A model generated the notes under the pieces. It made no database searches. It saw only the letters and a list, made by a program, of their open reading frames with translations, and was not told the DNA's origin. This document shows positions 1-8,396 of a stretch of 64,000 bases of DNA, piece after piece (position 1 is the first letter of the stretch; each line of letters opens with the position of its first letter). Source of the DNA: Elusimicrobiaceae bacterium (GTDB lineage Bacteria; Elusimicrobiota; Elusimicrobia; Elusimicrobiales; Elusimicrobiaceae); contig JAFXUJ010000001.1 in NCBI GenBank assembly GCA_017525025.1, positions 1 to 64,000 of the forward strand. The letters run 5' to 3'. The position numbers were made by a program, and so were the translations under genes.

Positions 1-340
1 GGCCCGTGTCTCAGTGCCCTTGTGGCCGGTCGCCCTTTCAGGCCGGCTATCCGTCGTAGCCTTGGTAGTCCGTTACACTGCCAACTAGCTGATAGAATAT
101 AAGACCATCTCCAAGCGATAAATCTTTGATAACTAAGCGATGCCGCTAGGTTATGTTATGGGGTATTAGCAATCCTTTCGGACTGTTATTCCCCACTCAG
201 AGGTAGGTTTCTTATACATTACTCACCCGTCTGCCACTAAACTTTACACTGTATTGCTACAGCGCAAAGTCCCGTTCGACTTGCATGTGTTATGCACGAT
301 GCCAGCGTTAACTCTGAGCCAGGATCAAACTCTCCATTAG
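1..340 (-). rRNA. rrs: 16S ribosomal RNA, 5' part only
   Basis: The reverse complement of this stretch is the start of a bacterial 16S rRNA. The universal 27F-type segment GAGTTTGATCCTGGCTCAG lies at about 314-332, followed by the variable region and, near position 1, the conserved stretch that ends GAGACACGGGCC. The mature 5' end is estimated at about 340 by analogy with E. coli, where eight bases precede GAGTTTGATC. The gene runs off the left edge, so about three quarters of it, and any 23S and 5S genes, lie outside. It is transcribed leftward from the promoters at 638-1108. Confidence 0.97.
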
Positions 341-637
341 AATTAATTACCTTTAAACTGCAAGCAGCTTAAAGGCAACCAATCGCTAACATCGAGCTGT
401 TGACTTTTGACTCTACTTGTTTGAATTAACTTGGTGTCTTATTTTTAAAAGTATAAGACTTAACTTAAATGAGCCTTGAACTGTAAAACATAATGTTTTT
501 CCGGTTCAAATCGCCCATTCGCACATTGCTGTCAAATTTTCACAGAGCGAAAATTCCTCGTTGCTTTTCCTTTATTTCAAAAAAGCAATGGAATTTTTTA
601 CAACTTCTCTTGTAGCCATTCTTTTGACTACAAGTAT

Positions 638-666
638 ATTAAAGCATATTTTTTAAAGTTTGTCAA
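638..666 (-). promoter_or_regulatory. rRNA operon promoter P3 (proximal)
   Basis: On the minus strand TTGACA (661-666) is followed after 17 bases by TTTAAT (638-643). The -10 is weaker than in P1 and P2. Transcripts from here would start around 631 and would lack the boxA at 803-813. Confidence 0.5.
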
Positions 667-802
667 GTTTTTTCTTGTTTACTTCAAACGGCTTTGCTTA
701 CTGCCTTGGTAATAAATACGAAACATTTAATCTTTTATGTACCGCTTGGTTATTCAAGCCGGTCATGGCCGCTGGGGCCGAAGGGTTAAGACTAAATAAT
801 AA

Positions 803-813
803 TGTAAAGAGCA
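803..813 (-). promoter_or_regulatory. boxA-like rRNA antitermination element
   Basis: The minus strand reads TGCTCTTTACA, close to the bacterial boxA core TGCTCTTTA bound by NusB and NusE. It lies in the 16S leader downstream of P1 and P2, the usual place for rRNA antitermination signals. nusG is also in this window (7866-8396). Confidence 0.6.
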
Positions 814-962
814 AAACTAACTTGATCGGCTGGGCTCAGTCCATCGGCTGCCTTTTATAATATAAGGAGATGTTTCGCTGCCGAAAAGTTTTCTGTTTGC
901 TTCGTTTACAAATTAAAGAAGTTCAGTTTGTTTTACAAAGATCAATTTAAGACTACTTAACT

Positions 963-991
963 AGTCTACCAAAAAAAGACAGAAATGTCAA
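963..991 (-). promoter_or_regulatory. rRNA operon promoter P2
   Basis: On the minus strand TTGACA (986-991) is followed after 17 bases by TAGACT (963-968). It lies upstream of the boxA-like element, so transcripts from P1 and P2 would carry that element. Confidence 0.7.
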
Positions 992-1079
992 GACCCATTT
1001 TTCTTATCTTTTCAAAACTTGAAAAAGGGTTCTTGAAACTTCCGTAGAAACAAATCCGTTTTTGTTTCCTTATGTAAAT

Positions 1080-1108
1080 AGTATAGCGTATTTTACAAAA
1101 CTTGTCAA
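1080..1108 (-). promoter_or_regulatory. rRNA operon promoter P1 (distal)
   Basis: On the minus strand a perfect TTGACA (1103-1108) is followed after 17 bases by TATACT (1080-1085). It is the farthest upstream of three promoter-like units facing the 16S gene. The roughly 870 bases between the 16S gene and the squalene synthase gene (341-1213) hold no convincing protein gene; they are AT-rich leader and promoter sequence for the rRNA operon. Confidence 0.75.
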
Positions 1109-1213
1109 TACTTTTTTTATCGCCGAAGATTACTGATTTTCGGTCACTACTTTTTAATTATAGCAAAAATTTAGACGTTCATTATATATTCTAAAATTTG
1201 CTATCCTTTATAT

Positions 1214-2224
1214 ATGGATTTGGAAACGCTTTTAAAAAACACTTCACGCAGTTTATATCTAAGTGCGCGGATATTACCCGACGCCATGCGGCCGGCGTTT
1301 TCGGTGGCTTATTTGCTATGCCGCTACGCAGATACTATCGCCGATACATCTTTATTACCGGCACAGCGCCGTTTATATTGGATTAAACGTTTCCCTGCCA
1401 TCATTGAAAAGCAACCGGCTGAAGAAGTAACTCAACTTGCTCGCGAAATAGAAGGCGGATCCGAAAATCCTTACGAAAAGATTTTAATTCAACACTTACC
1501 GGATTGTTTACAAGCCTTTAATCAAATTAAAAAAGAACAACGACCTTTTATTATAGAAGTAGCCCAAGCGGTTTGTACCGGCATGGAAATTGACTTAACA
1601 TCTTTCCCCGGGGGGGCCCATTTAACCTCCTTTCAAAAACAAACCGATTTGGAACATTATTGCCGCCTTATGGGTGGGAGACCGGGCTTATTTTGGAGCC
1701 AACTTATTTATAACACCTCTAACATTCAAGCCCAACAAGATGATTTTTACCGATGGGGACAGTGCATTGGAGATACTTTACAAATTGTAAATATCTTACG
1801 TGATTTACCAAAAGATTTACAAATCGGCCGGTGTTACTTCCCGCAAGAAGATTTACAAAAGGCGCACCTTGTGCCAACGGATTTATTAAATCCGCAAAAC
1901 AGCACGCGGTTTGAACCTATTAAACAAAAATGGATTTTGTGGGGGCTGGCCCGGTTGCAAAACGGTATTTCATATTTTGGCTGCTTACCGAAGAGCAATT
2001 TCCGCCAACGGGCAGCCGTCGCTTGGCCAATCTTGTGGGCGGCGGACACCCTTTATAAAATCTATCAAACCCCGGATTTGCTTAATTCCCAAAAACGGGT
2101 AAAAATTCCGCGCGCAACTATCTATTTTACTTGGTTGCTCACTCCGTTACTTTGGATAAGCAATCGCTTTTTTGCCTATTGGCTCTCTCGTAAAATACGC
2201 CGGTTTAATATTTCTTCAAAATAG
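1214..2224 (+). CDS. Squalene/phytoene synthase family protein
   Basis: This head-to-head prenyl transferase is expected to condense two farnesyl or geranylgeranyl diphosphates into squalene or phytoene at the inner membrane. The 336-residue product has both family signatures. The first aspartate motif is DTIAD at residues 40-44 and the second is NILRDLPKD at 193-201, followed by the conserved GRCYFP at 205-210. A hydrophobic stretch at about 303-325 with a basic tail looks like a C-terminal membrane anchor. No other isoprenoid gene lies nearby, so the exact product cannot be told. The gene stands alone. There is no Shine-Dalgarno; instead an extended -10 (TGC TATCCT, 1202-1207) ends six bases before the ATG, suggesting a leaderless mRNA. 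Confidence 0.88.
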   Translation: MDLETLLKNTSRSLYLSARILPDAMRPAFSVAYLLCRYADTIADTSLLPAQRRLYWIKRFPAIIEKQPAEEVTQLAREIEGGSENPYEKILIQHLPDCLQAFNQIKKEQRPFIIEVAQAVCTGMEIDLTSFPGGAHLTSFQKQTDLEHYCRLMGGRPGLFWSQLIYNTSNIQAQQDDFYRWGQCIGDTLQIVNILRDLPKDLQIGRCYFPQEDLQKAHLVPTDLLNPQNSTRFEPIKQKWILWGLARLQNGISYFGCLPKSNFRQRAAVAWPILWAADTLYKIYQTPDLLNSQKRVKIPRATIYFTWLLTPLLWISNRFFAYWLSRKIRRFNISSK

Positions 2225-2227
2225 GCC

Positions 2228-2257
2228 TTGAAATTTTACAAAAAACCTGTATATTAT
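2228..2257 (+). promoter_or_regulatory. Promoter of the orphan RNA at 2264
   Basis: TTGAAA (2228-2233) is followed after 18 bases by TATTAT (2252-2257), directly behind the stop codon of the squalene synthase gene. It predicts a transcript start at about 2264, and no open reading frame follows on this strand before the terminator at 2400. Confidence 0.65.
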
Positions 2258-2263
2258 AAGTAC

Positions 2264-2434
2264 GAAGTACGCAGGGAAGGCACGGTATTCCTTGGTTGCA
2301 GTTGTGCGGATACAGCGTATCAGCCGATTGCGCGAAGACCCGGAAGCGAGGCCCCCGGCGGAAAGAGGAACATAAGTCATATGAACGTGACAATGAGCTA
2401 AACCCCCGAAATAATACGCGGGGGTTTATTTTTG
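2264..2434 (+). ncRNA. Orphan structured RNA of about 170 nt, family unknown
   Basis: The unit has its own promoter, no plausible reading frame, and a strong intrinsic terminator, which is the layout of a stable small RNA. A long hairpin can be drawn with GATAC pairing with GTATC around an AGC loop (about 2313-2325), extended by TTGTGC with GCGCGA and closed by GGTT with GACC. A second small hairpin pairs GTCAT with GTGAC just before the terminator. Its size and standalone layout would suit 6S RNA, but I could not build the characteristic 6S central bubble. The 4.5S SRP signature around the GGAA tetraloop is absent. Five GGA trinucleotides are present, so a CsrA-type sponge is another possibility. 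Confidence 0.6.
2400..2434 (+). terminator. Intrinsic terminator of the orphan RNA
   Basis: The stem AAACCCCCG pairs with CGGGGGTTT around a ten-base loop and is followed by ATTTTT. The convergent MazG gene ends only about 30 bases further on. Confidence 0.85.
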
Positions 2435-2461
2435 TCCTCATTGATAAAATATAAGGAAATT

Positions 2462-2839
2462 TTAGTGCCCTTTTTCCTTCTTTTTCATTTCTTTCCACAC
2501 GGCCAGGGCTTCTTCCGCGGAGGCGGCTTTTATATCGCCAAACACGTGCGGATGACGCCGGTGCAATTTATCATAAAGCCCCTGGATAACATCCTCAATA
2601 GTAAAAAGTCCCTCTTCCTTGGCAATCTGTGCATGTAAAAGCACCTGCAAGAGCACATCTCCTAATTCTTCCTTCATGTTTTCAGGGTCTTTTTTCTCAA
2701 TGGCGACAATCAATTCTTCGCTTTCTTCCCGTAGATTTTTAATTAAAGTCTCGTGTGTTTGTTTTTTATCCCATGGGCACCCGTTCGGGCCGCGCAAGAC
2801 TGCAAAAGTTTCTACTAAATCTTCAAACGTGTTTTTCAT
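2462..2839 (-). CDS. mazG: MazG family nucleotide pyrophosphohydrolase
   Basis: MazG-type enzymes hydrolyse nucleoside triphosphates to monophosphates and pyrophosphate and clean up aberrant nucleotides. The 125-residue product is a single MazG domain. It has the family stretch GCPWDKKQTHETL at residues 20-32 and the metal-binding helices with EESEE (38-42) and EELGD (57-61). E. coli MazG is two such domains in tandem, so this is the short form. A longer frame would start at 2869, but the ATG at 2839 has GGAGAG four bases upstream and matches the family start. The gene diverges from the secreted-protein gene at 2877. Confidence 0.88.
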   Translation of the reverse strand: MKNTFEDLVETFAVLRGPNGCPWDKKQTHETLIKNLREESEELIVAIEKKDPENMKEELGDVLLQVLLHAQIAKEEGLFTIEDVIQGLYDKLHRRHPHVFGDIKAASAEEALAVWKEMKKKEKGH

Positions 2840-2876
2840 TGTACTCTCCGTGGGAAAAATGGTATACATTTATTAT

Positions 2877-4178
2877 ATGAAAATAAAAATTTTCCTTTTT
2901 ACTTTTTTCTTTTTATTCCCGGGCCTTGTTCAAGCACAAGTAACGGTGGTGCGCGTAGAAAAAAATACCGTCTATTTAGATACATCTTCTTTAGAACAGC
3001 CCGTTCAAAAAGATGATTCTTTTAAAGTAGTTCTGTCTACGGAAAAATTAATCAATCCCACTACCGGCAAAGAATTGGGGTTGATAAAAAAATATTCCGC
3101 AGAAGGAAAAATTACCGAAGTGCAACCTCTTTATTCCGTTGGGCAATTACCAAAAGGGGAAACCGCTACCGTCGGGCAAGAAGCGATAATCGAACAAATC
3201 TCCCCTAGAGAAACCAACCCAAAAGAGGCGCCTAAAAAGAAACTTTCCCAACGCAAAATGACCACCTATTCACCGGTCGCACAAGAAATTATTAGCTTGT
3301 CTGCGGCGGATGTTATCCAACCCGGAGCTCATAATATTATTACGCTTTCCAAAGACGGCCGCATAACCGTTTGGAAACGAAACGGGGAAACCTTAGACGA
3401 AGAAAGCTCATATCAGTTACCCAAAACAAAAACTCCGCTCACGCTTTCGGCCGCACCGGTACGCGGTCAAGAAACCGCTGAAATTTTTGCCACCACCTAC
3501 GATCCGCACACGAACCGAATCTCCACCCTGGCTTTATCTTACGAAAAAAAACAATGGAACGTATTAGATACGCTCCCTTATTTTGTAAAAGAGTTGGGAT
3601 GCGCTCCAAACAAAACGGTTTGGATACAAAAACCGTTTGTCATAGATGTCCGCCCCGGAGACGCGCATAATTTAATTTATGAAAACGGACATTTTAAACC
3701 CGGCGAACAAACCTTGCCTACCCAACGCAATTGGTTAACCGGTACGGCATATGCTCCGGTAGAAAAAACCGAGGGCGCAAACTTTTTATATACCGCTAAA
3801 AACGGCAAGATCAAAATGCGGCTTGCAAATAAGAAAAATGTTGAAAGTAAAAGCCTGTTCGCTTTTTCTCCAAATCGTGTAAAATATAAACAGGAGCTGA
3901 TAACATTTTATCCTTCGTTACAGATTCTTCAATCCCAAGGAAAAACGGAAGTTGTCGGCGTAGAAAACGTAGCCAAATACGGTTTGCTTTCTTCTACCTT
4001 TGGGATGTATCAAAACGGAAAAATCCATTTTCTGCTATTTGAAAAGGGACGTTTAAACGTATCGGACAGCGTCGAATTAGACGGATTTGTGTATGATACC
4101 GCTTGTGCAGCCAATGCGGTTTTGACTGCGGAAGTACTACCGGACGGACAAAGTTCCGTCGTAGAAATTTTTAACTAA
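2877..4178 (+). CDS. Secreted hypothetical protein, possible beta-propeller
   Basis: I do not recognise a family. The 433-residue product starts with a clear signal peptide: a lysine-containing start, a phenylalanine-rich hydrophobic core and a likely cleavage after VQA near residue 20. The next 100 residues hold short beta-rich stretches and a lysine-rich linker. From about residue 120 there is a repeating pattern of predicted strands with a phrase, LSKDGRITVWKRNG, that resembles one blade of a VCBS or WD-type propeller. A reading frame is open from 2619, but that part is antisense to mazG; the ATG at 2877 begins the signal peptide and has a -10-like TACATT six bases upstream with no Shine-Dalgarno. 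thyX follows after 15 bases. Confidence 0.7.
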   Translation: MKIKIFLFTFFFLFPGLVQAQVTVVRVEKNTVYLDTSSLEQPVQKDDSFKVVLSTEKLINPTTGKELGLIKKYSAEGKITEVQPLYSVGQLPKGETATVGQEAIIEQISPRETNPKEAPKKKLSQRKMTTYSPVAQEIISLSAADVIQPGAHNIITLSKDGRITVWKRNGETLDEESSYQLPKTKTPLTLSAAPVRGQETAEIFATTYDPHTNRISTLALSYEKKQWNVLDTLPYFVKELGCAPNKTVWIQKPFVIDVRPGDAHNLIYENGHFKPGEQTLPTQRNWLTGTAYAPVEKTEGANFLYTAKNGKIKMRLANKKNVESKSLFAFSPNRVKYKQELITFYPSLQILQSQGKTEVVGVENVAKYGLLSSTFGMYQNGKIHFLLFEKGRLNVSDSVELDGFVYDTACAANAVLTAEVLPDGQSSVVEIFN

Positions 4179-4193
4179 TTAGGAGAAATACCC

Positions 4194-4886
4194 GTGCAAG
4201 CCTCTACTGAAAAAATAAATGTATTAGATAAAGGATTTGTCCGCCTCGTAGATTTTATGGGCGGAGATGACCGCGCCGTACAGTCGGCCCGCGTTTCGTT
4301 CGGTGCTGTTTCAAAAGGAGAAGAACAAGATAAACGCCTGATCAAATATTTGATGCAGCACTCCCACCATACTCCTTTTGAACACTGCTATTTTCAATTT
4401 CATATTTGTTGCCCGATCTTTGTGGCCCGTCAATGGATGCGCCACCGCTGGGGTTCGTATAACGAAGTCAGTGCCCGCTACACCGAAGTAAAAGATGAAT
4501 TTTACATTCCTTCCGCTTTCCGCGGACAAGATACCAAAAATAAACAAGGATCCGTGGCAGACTCTTCTTTAGACAACGAGGCCTTGCGTAAGATTTATGA
4601 AGAAAGCGTGGAAGCCTCTTATGCCGCTTATCATAAATTATTGGAAGCCGGCGTCGCGCGCGAAATGGCCCGCGGTGTATTGCCGGTATGCCAATATACA
4701 CAATTTTATTGGAGCGTGAACGCACGCAGTTTATTTAACTTCTTATGCTTGCGTACGGATAAACACGCCCAGCAGGAAATCCGCGTATATGCGGACGAGA
4801 TCGCAAAAATCGTAGCGGAAAAAATGCCTTGGTCTTGGGAAGCTTTTGAAGCTTTGCAACGGCAATTACCGCTCGGTTCCGAATAA
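4194..4886 (+). CDS. thyX: Flavin-dependent thymidylate synthase ThyX
   Basis: ThyX makes dTMP from dUMP using methylenetetrahydrofolate, with FAD and NADPH as reductant, and replaces ThyA in many anaerobes. The 230-residue product carries the ThyX signature RHRWGSYNEVSARY at residues 83-96, with its RHR, Ser, Asn-Glu and Arg residues all in place. Translation starts with GTG behind a good AGGAGA. It sits 15 bases after the secreted-protein gene and 20 bases before glgC, so these genes, and perhaps ybeY, probably form one transcript. No thyA or folA is seen in this window. Confidence 0.95.
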   Translation: MQASTEKINVLDKGFVRLVDFMGGDDRAVQSARVSFGAVSKGEEQDKRLIKYLMQHSHHTPFEHCYFQFHICCPIFVARQWMRHRWGSYNEVSARYTEVKDEFYIPSAFRGQDTKNKQGSVADSSLDNEALRKIYEESVEASYAAYHKLLEAGVAREMARGVLPVCQYTQFYWSVNARSLFNFLCLRTDKHAQQEIRVYADEIAKIVAEKMPWSWEAFEALQRQLPLGSE

Positions 4887-4906
4887 CATTAGCAAAGGGG
4901 AAATCT

Positions 4907-6115
4907 ATGAGAATACTCGGCATGATTATGGCCGGGGGCAAAGGCGAACGCCTCTATCCGTTGACGAAAGATCGTTCCAAACCTTCTGTACCGTTTGGCG
5001 GGAAATACCGTATTGTAGATTTTGTGCTTTCCAATTTCATCAATTCCGGTATTTTTTCTTCCTATGTGTTGGTACAGTATTTATCCCAAAGTTTGATTGA
5101 ATACTTGCGCACGACATGGCGTTCGGAAGGTATTGTGGCCGATCATTTCTTAACCTGCGTGCCGCCGCAAATGCGCTTGGGTGAAATTTGGTATCGCGGC
5201 ACGGCAGACGCGGTACGCCAAAACATCAATTTGGTCAAAGATTTTGCGCCCGATTTGGTAGCTATCTTTGGAGCAGACCACATTTACCGTATGGACGTAC
5301 GGCAAATGATAGATTTCCATTTAAAAAACAAAGCCGATGTAACCGTGGCCGCCAACACTGTGCCAATAGAAGCCGCGCATGCCTTTGGTGTGTTGGGGGT
5401 AGATTCGCACGCACGCATTGTACAATTTGACGAAAAACCGGCGCACCCCAAACCGGTGCCCGGTCATCCTAAAATTGCGTATGCTTCTATGGGCAATTAT
5501 ATTTTTAATACAGACGTATTACTCAAAGTATTACAAAAACGCTTTTGTGATGTTCCGTCGTTAGATTTCGGTAAACATATTTTGCCAAAAATTTTGACCG
5601 ATTACCGCACGTTTGCTTACAATTTTCAAAGCCAAACCTTGCCCGGCGCCAAACCTTATGAAGAACAAGGTTATTGGCGTGACGTAGGAACGATTGAATC
5701 GTTTTGGCAAACCAACATGGACTTGCTTGGCCCAAAACCGAAATTGGATTTAAATAACCCCGCCTGGCCAATCAGCACAACGCTCAACCGCGTTCCGGCT
5801 ACTAAGTTTTTAGGTGGAAGCGTTAAAAATTCGTTGATTGGGGATGGTTGTATTATTTCCCCTAAAGCAAAAGTAAATCATTCGGTTATCAGTGACAGCG
5901 TAGTCGTTGGAGAAGGGGCGGAAATTGAAGATTGCGTAATTATGGATAATTGCGAAATCAAAGCAGGTGCTAAACTTAAAAAAGTAATTATGGACCGCTT
6001 TAATACCATTTCGCCCAAACAAACCATCGGCCACAATTTAGAAGCCGATTCGCAAAAATACTATATTGACCCGTCAGGGATTGTAGTGATCCCGCGCGGA
6101 AAAAGCAAATTCTAA
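4907..6115 (+). CDS. glgC: Glucose-1-phosphate adenylyltransferase
   Basis: The enzyme makes ADP-glucose from glucose-1-phosphate and ATP, the committed step of bacterial glycogen synthesis. The 402-residue product begins with the nucleotidyltransferase motif GGKGERLYPLTKDRSKP at about residues 10-26, then the characteristic PFGGKYRIVDFVLSN. GADHIYRMD lies near residue 125, and the C-terminal third shows the hexapeptide-type left-handed beta-helix. Length and motifs are standard. A good GGGG Shine-Dalgarno precedes the ATG. It implies glycogen storage, although no glgA or glgB is present here. Confidence 0.93.
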   Translation: MRILGMIMAGGKGERLYPLTKDRSKPSVPFGGKYRIVDFVLSNFINSGIFSSYVLVQYLSQSLIEYLRTTWRSEGIVADHFLTCVPPQMRLGEIWYRGTADAVRQNINLVKDFAPDLVAIFGADHIYRMDVRQMIDFHLKNKADVTVAANTVPIEAAHAFGVLGVDSHARIVQFDEKPAHPKPVPGHPKIAYASMGNYIFNTDVLLKVLQKRFCDVPSLDFGKHILPKILTDYRTFAYNFQSQTLPGAKPYEEQGYWRDVGTIESFWQTNMDLLGPKPKLDLNNPAWPISTTLNRVPATKFLGGSVKNSLIGDGCIISPKAKVNHSVISDSVVVGEGAEIEDCVIMDNCEIKAGAKLKKVIMDRFNTISPKQTIGHNLEADSQKYYIDPSGIVVIPRGKSKF

Positions 6116-6120
6116 TTATG

Positions 6121-6152
6121 AAACGCCGCACCGGTTTAGGGCGGCGTTTTTA
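6121..6152 (+). terminator. Terminator-like hairpin between glgC and ybeY
   Basis: AAACGCCGC (6121-6129) pairs with GCGGCGTTT (6141-6149) and is followed by a T-rich stretch that runs straight into the ybeY start codon at 6156. A 13-codon reading frame (6118-6159, MKRRTGLGRRFYL) spans the whole hairpin, and its stop overlaps the ybeY ATG as ATGA. The hairpin could end glgC transcription, or it could be opened by ribosomes on the small frame. Confidence 0.6.
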
Positions 6153-6155
6153 TTT

Positions 6156-6602
6156 ATGAACGCACATATCTTTTATCAAACCGATGTCCCCCGTTACCTG
6201 CGGCGCACGGGCCTTTTCAAAAGTGCACTTGGCAAAGGCCTTAAAAATTTTGCCCGGCAAAACATAGAAGTAAATGTGATTTTTGTGAGCGAGCGCGAAA
6301 TTTTACGCGTGAATAAACAATATCTAGGCCATCATTACGTAACGGATGTTATTTCGTTTAATCACGCACGGCCGCCTGTTTTACCGCCCGGAGAACCGTG
6401 GGCTTTTGGGGATATTTTTGTATGCTACCAAGTAGCGCGCAAAAACGCTAAAACTTTTCATCACACCGTGTTGCAGGAAATGATGATGTACGTTACGCAC
6501 GGCGCGCTGCATTTATCCGGTATGGACGACCACCGCCCGCAGGACCGCGCGGAAATGGATAAACAAGCCGAAAAGATTATCGCTTCCGTATTGAAAAAAT
6601 AA
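6156..6602 (+). CDS. ybeY: Endoribonuclease YbeY
   Basis: YbeY is a zinc-dependent endoribonuclease used in 16S rRNA 3'-end maturation and ribosome quality control. The 148-residue product has the family motif HGALHLSGMDDH, whose three histidines bind the metal; the usual form is HGxLHLxGYDH. The start has no Shine-Dalgarno and follows directly on the tail of a terminator-like hairpin, so expression may depend on read-through or on translation of the 13-codon frame at 6118. Confidence 0.92.
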   Translation: MNAHIFYQTDVPRYLRRTGLFKSALGKGLKNFARQNIEVNVIFVSEREILRVNKQYLGHHYVTDVISFNHARPPVLPPGEPWAFGDIFVCYQVARKNAKTFHHTVLQEMMMYVTHGALHLSGMDDHRPQDRAEMDKQAEKIIASVLKK

Positions 6603-6616
6603 TTTAGTTTAGTAAT

Positions 6617-6650
6617 AAAAAGCCCGCTCGTTAGAGCGGGCTTTTTCTTT
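6617..6650. terminator. Bidirectional terminator between ybeY and rplA
   Basis: AAAAAGCCCGCTC pairs with GAGCGGGCTTTTT around a four-base loop, with T-rich tails in both directions. It separates the convergent ybeY (plus) and rplA (minus) genes and ends the tuf-secE-nusG-rplKA transcript. Confidence 0.9.
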
Positions 6651-6663
6651 GCAAAAGAGAATA

Positions 6664-7338
6664 TTATTTGTTGCTTACAAACACCCCGGGGCCCATGGTA
6701 GAGCTCATAGAGATGCTTTTTACGTAAACCCCTTTGGAAGTGCTGGGTTTTACACGCAGGATAGTATCCATAATTGCTTTTGCATTTTCAGCCAATTTGG
6801 CAGCATCAAAAGATGCTTTGCCGACAATGGCGTGCACGATACCATACGCATCGGCTTTAAATTCAATGCGTCCGGCTTTCAAGGCCTTAATCGTGTTGGC
6901 TAAGTCAAAGGTGACCGTGCCGCTTTTCGGGTTCGGCATCATACCGCGAGGACCCAAAATTTTGGCGGCTTTGGCCAAGTCTTTCATGGTGTCCGGCGTA
7001 GCGACGAGTACATCAAAGTCAATTTTACCTTTGATAACTTCTTCTACGATATCTTCGGCACCTACGCGATCGGCCCCGGCTTTTTGCGCCTCTTGAGCGT
7101 GTTCGCCTTTGGCAATTACCGCGATGCGTTTGGTTTTACCCGTACCATGCGGCAACACAACCGTCGTGCGGACTTGTTGGTCAGCTTTTTTGGTATCAAT
7201 GCCCAGCTTTACATGAAGTTCCACGGTTTCGTCAAATTTAGCTTTCGCATTGTCTTTAACGATTTTAGCGGCTTCTTCAAAGCTGTATGCTTTGGCTTTA
7301 TCGTAAGCTTTTACGGCTGCTTCCATTCTTTTTCCCAT
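6664..7338 (-). CDS. rplA: 50S ribosomal protein L1
   Basis: L1 binds 23S rRNA in the mobile L1 stalk and usually represses its own operon. The 224-residue product is full length and has the family stretch GPRGMMPNPKSGTV in its second half. AAGGAGT precedes the start. It is the last gene of the tuf-rpmG-tRNA-Trp-secE-nusG-rplK-rplA set. In many bacteria rplJ, rplL, rpoB and rpoC follow; here a terminator and the convergent ybeY follow instead. Confidence 0.96.
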   Translation of the reverse strand: MGKRMEAAVKAYDKAKAYSFEEAAKIVKDNAKAKFDETVELHVKLGIDTKKADQQVRTTVVLPHGTGKTKRIAVIAKGEHAQEAQKAGADRVGAEDIVEEVIKGKIDFDVLVATPDTMKDLAKAAKILGPRGMMPNPKSGTVTFDLANTIKALKAGRIEFKADAYGIVHAIVGKASFDAAKLAENAKAIMDTILRVKPSTSKGVYVKSISMSSTMGPGVFVSNK

Positions 7339-7390
7339 CGTAAATACTCCTTAGGTTCTAACGGGCTTTCGCCCTCCCTGTAATAAAATT

Positions 7391-7825
7391 TTATTTTACT
7401 ACGTCCACACCCATGCTGCGGCAGGTACCTTTTACCATTTCCGCGGCTTGTTTGATGTCCTTGGTGTTCAAATCGGGCAACTTTTGGGCCGCGATTTTTT
7501 CACATTGGGCTTGGGTGATCTTGCCGACTTTATCTTTGTGCGGAGCTCCGGAACCTTTTGCCAGTTTGAGTTCCTTGATAATCAGCGTGGCCATGGGCGG
7601 CATTTTGGTAATAAAGGTGAAAGAGCGGTCTTCATAAACCGTAATGATGACCGGAATCTTAACCCCTTTTTCCAATTTGGCCGTCTTGGCGTTGAATTGT
7701 TTGCAGAACTCCATAATGTTCACACCGTGTTGCCCTAAGGCCGGGCCCACGGGCGGGGCCGGGTTAGCAGCACCGGCAGGAATCTGCAATTTGATATAAC
7801 CTTTTATTTTTTTCTCTTTTGCCAT
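7391..7825 (-). CDS. rplK: 50S ribosomal protein L11
   Basis: L11 forms the base of the L7/L12 stalk with 23S rRNA helices 43-44 and takes part in GTPase activation and the stringent response. The 144-residue product is standard, with the proline-rich [20 protein letters not shown] at about residues 22-41. GGAG lies upstream of the ATG. It lies between nusG and rplA, the canonical order. Confidence 0.96.
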   Translation of the reverse strand: MAKEKKIKGYIKLQIPAGAANPAPPVGPALGQHGVNIMEFCKQFNAKTAKLEKGVKIPVIITVYEDRSFTFITKMPPMATLIIKELKLAKGSGAPHKDKVGKITQAQCEKIAAQKLPDLNTKDIKQAAEMVKGTCRSMGVDVVK

Positions 7826-7865
7826 TTTTTGTTACTCCATTTTTACTGCAATACTGCGGTAAAAT

Positions 7866-8396
7866 CTAATTCTTTTCTACTTGGAGGAAATCCACTTCCA
7901 CTGGGGTGGCGCGATCAAATACCGTAACCATTACTTTAAGCTTGTTCTTTTGTTCGTTAACTTCTTCTACCACACCCACAAAATGTTTGAACGGTCCTTC
8001 GGTGATGCGGACGCTTTCGCCCCGTTCAAATTCCACCATACGTTTGGGTTTACCGGACGGATTATCCGTCAGTTCCACAATCCCCGCGATTTCTTCTTCC
8101 GGTAACGGGACGGGGGTGGGATCTCCCAAGAAACCGGTTACCCCGGTGGTTCCTCTAATAAACCAATAGGATTCGCTAGTCATATCCATTTCTACTAGCA
8201 CATATCCGGGGAAAAATTTCCGTTTGCGCAGAATTTTTTTATTCTGTTTGACTTCCACCACTTCTTCGGTAGGAACTAATACTTTAAAAACGCGGTCGGA
8301 AAATCCTTGAATTTCGGCATTCAATTGGATTTTTTCGCGTACTTTGTCCTCGTGCCCCGTTTGGGTATGCACGACATACCATGCTCTTTCAGCCAT
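7866..8396 (-). CDS. nusG: Transcription termination/antitermination factor NusG
   Basis: NusG binds RNA polymerase through its N-terminal NGN domain and links it to Rho or to the ribosome through its C-terminal KOW domain. The 176-residue product starts with the typical [14 protein letters not shown]. The NGN domain covers about residues 1-110, and a KOW motif around [15 protein letters not shown] lies near residues 128-142. Its ATG overlaps the secE stop as TAATG, so the two are translationally coupled. Confidence 0.96.
   Translation of the reverse strand: MAERAWYVVHTQTGHEDKVREKIQLNAEIQGFSDRVFKVLVPTEEVVEVKQNKKILRKRKFFPGYVLVEMDMTSESYWFIRGTTGVTGFLGDPTPVPLPEEEIAGIVELTDNPSGKPKRMVEFERGESVRITEGPFKHFVGVVEEVNEQKNKLKVMVTVFDRATPVEVDFLQVEKN

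Noticed and set aside
660-860. A 66-codon plus-strand frame between the 16S gene and the squalene synthase gene
   Set aside because: It lies in the rRNA promoter and leader region, overlaps the boxA and P3, and has no Shine-Dalgarno or recognisable sequence.
2264-2434. Assignment of the orphan RNA to the 4.5S signal recognition particle RNA
   Set aside because: A CCGGAAG segment is present, but the conserved asymmetric loop around the SRP tetraloop (AGGUCCGGAAGGAAGCAGC type) is missing.
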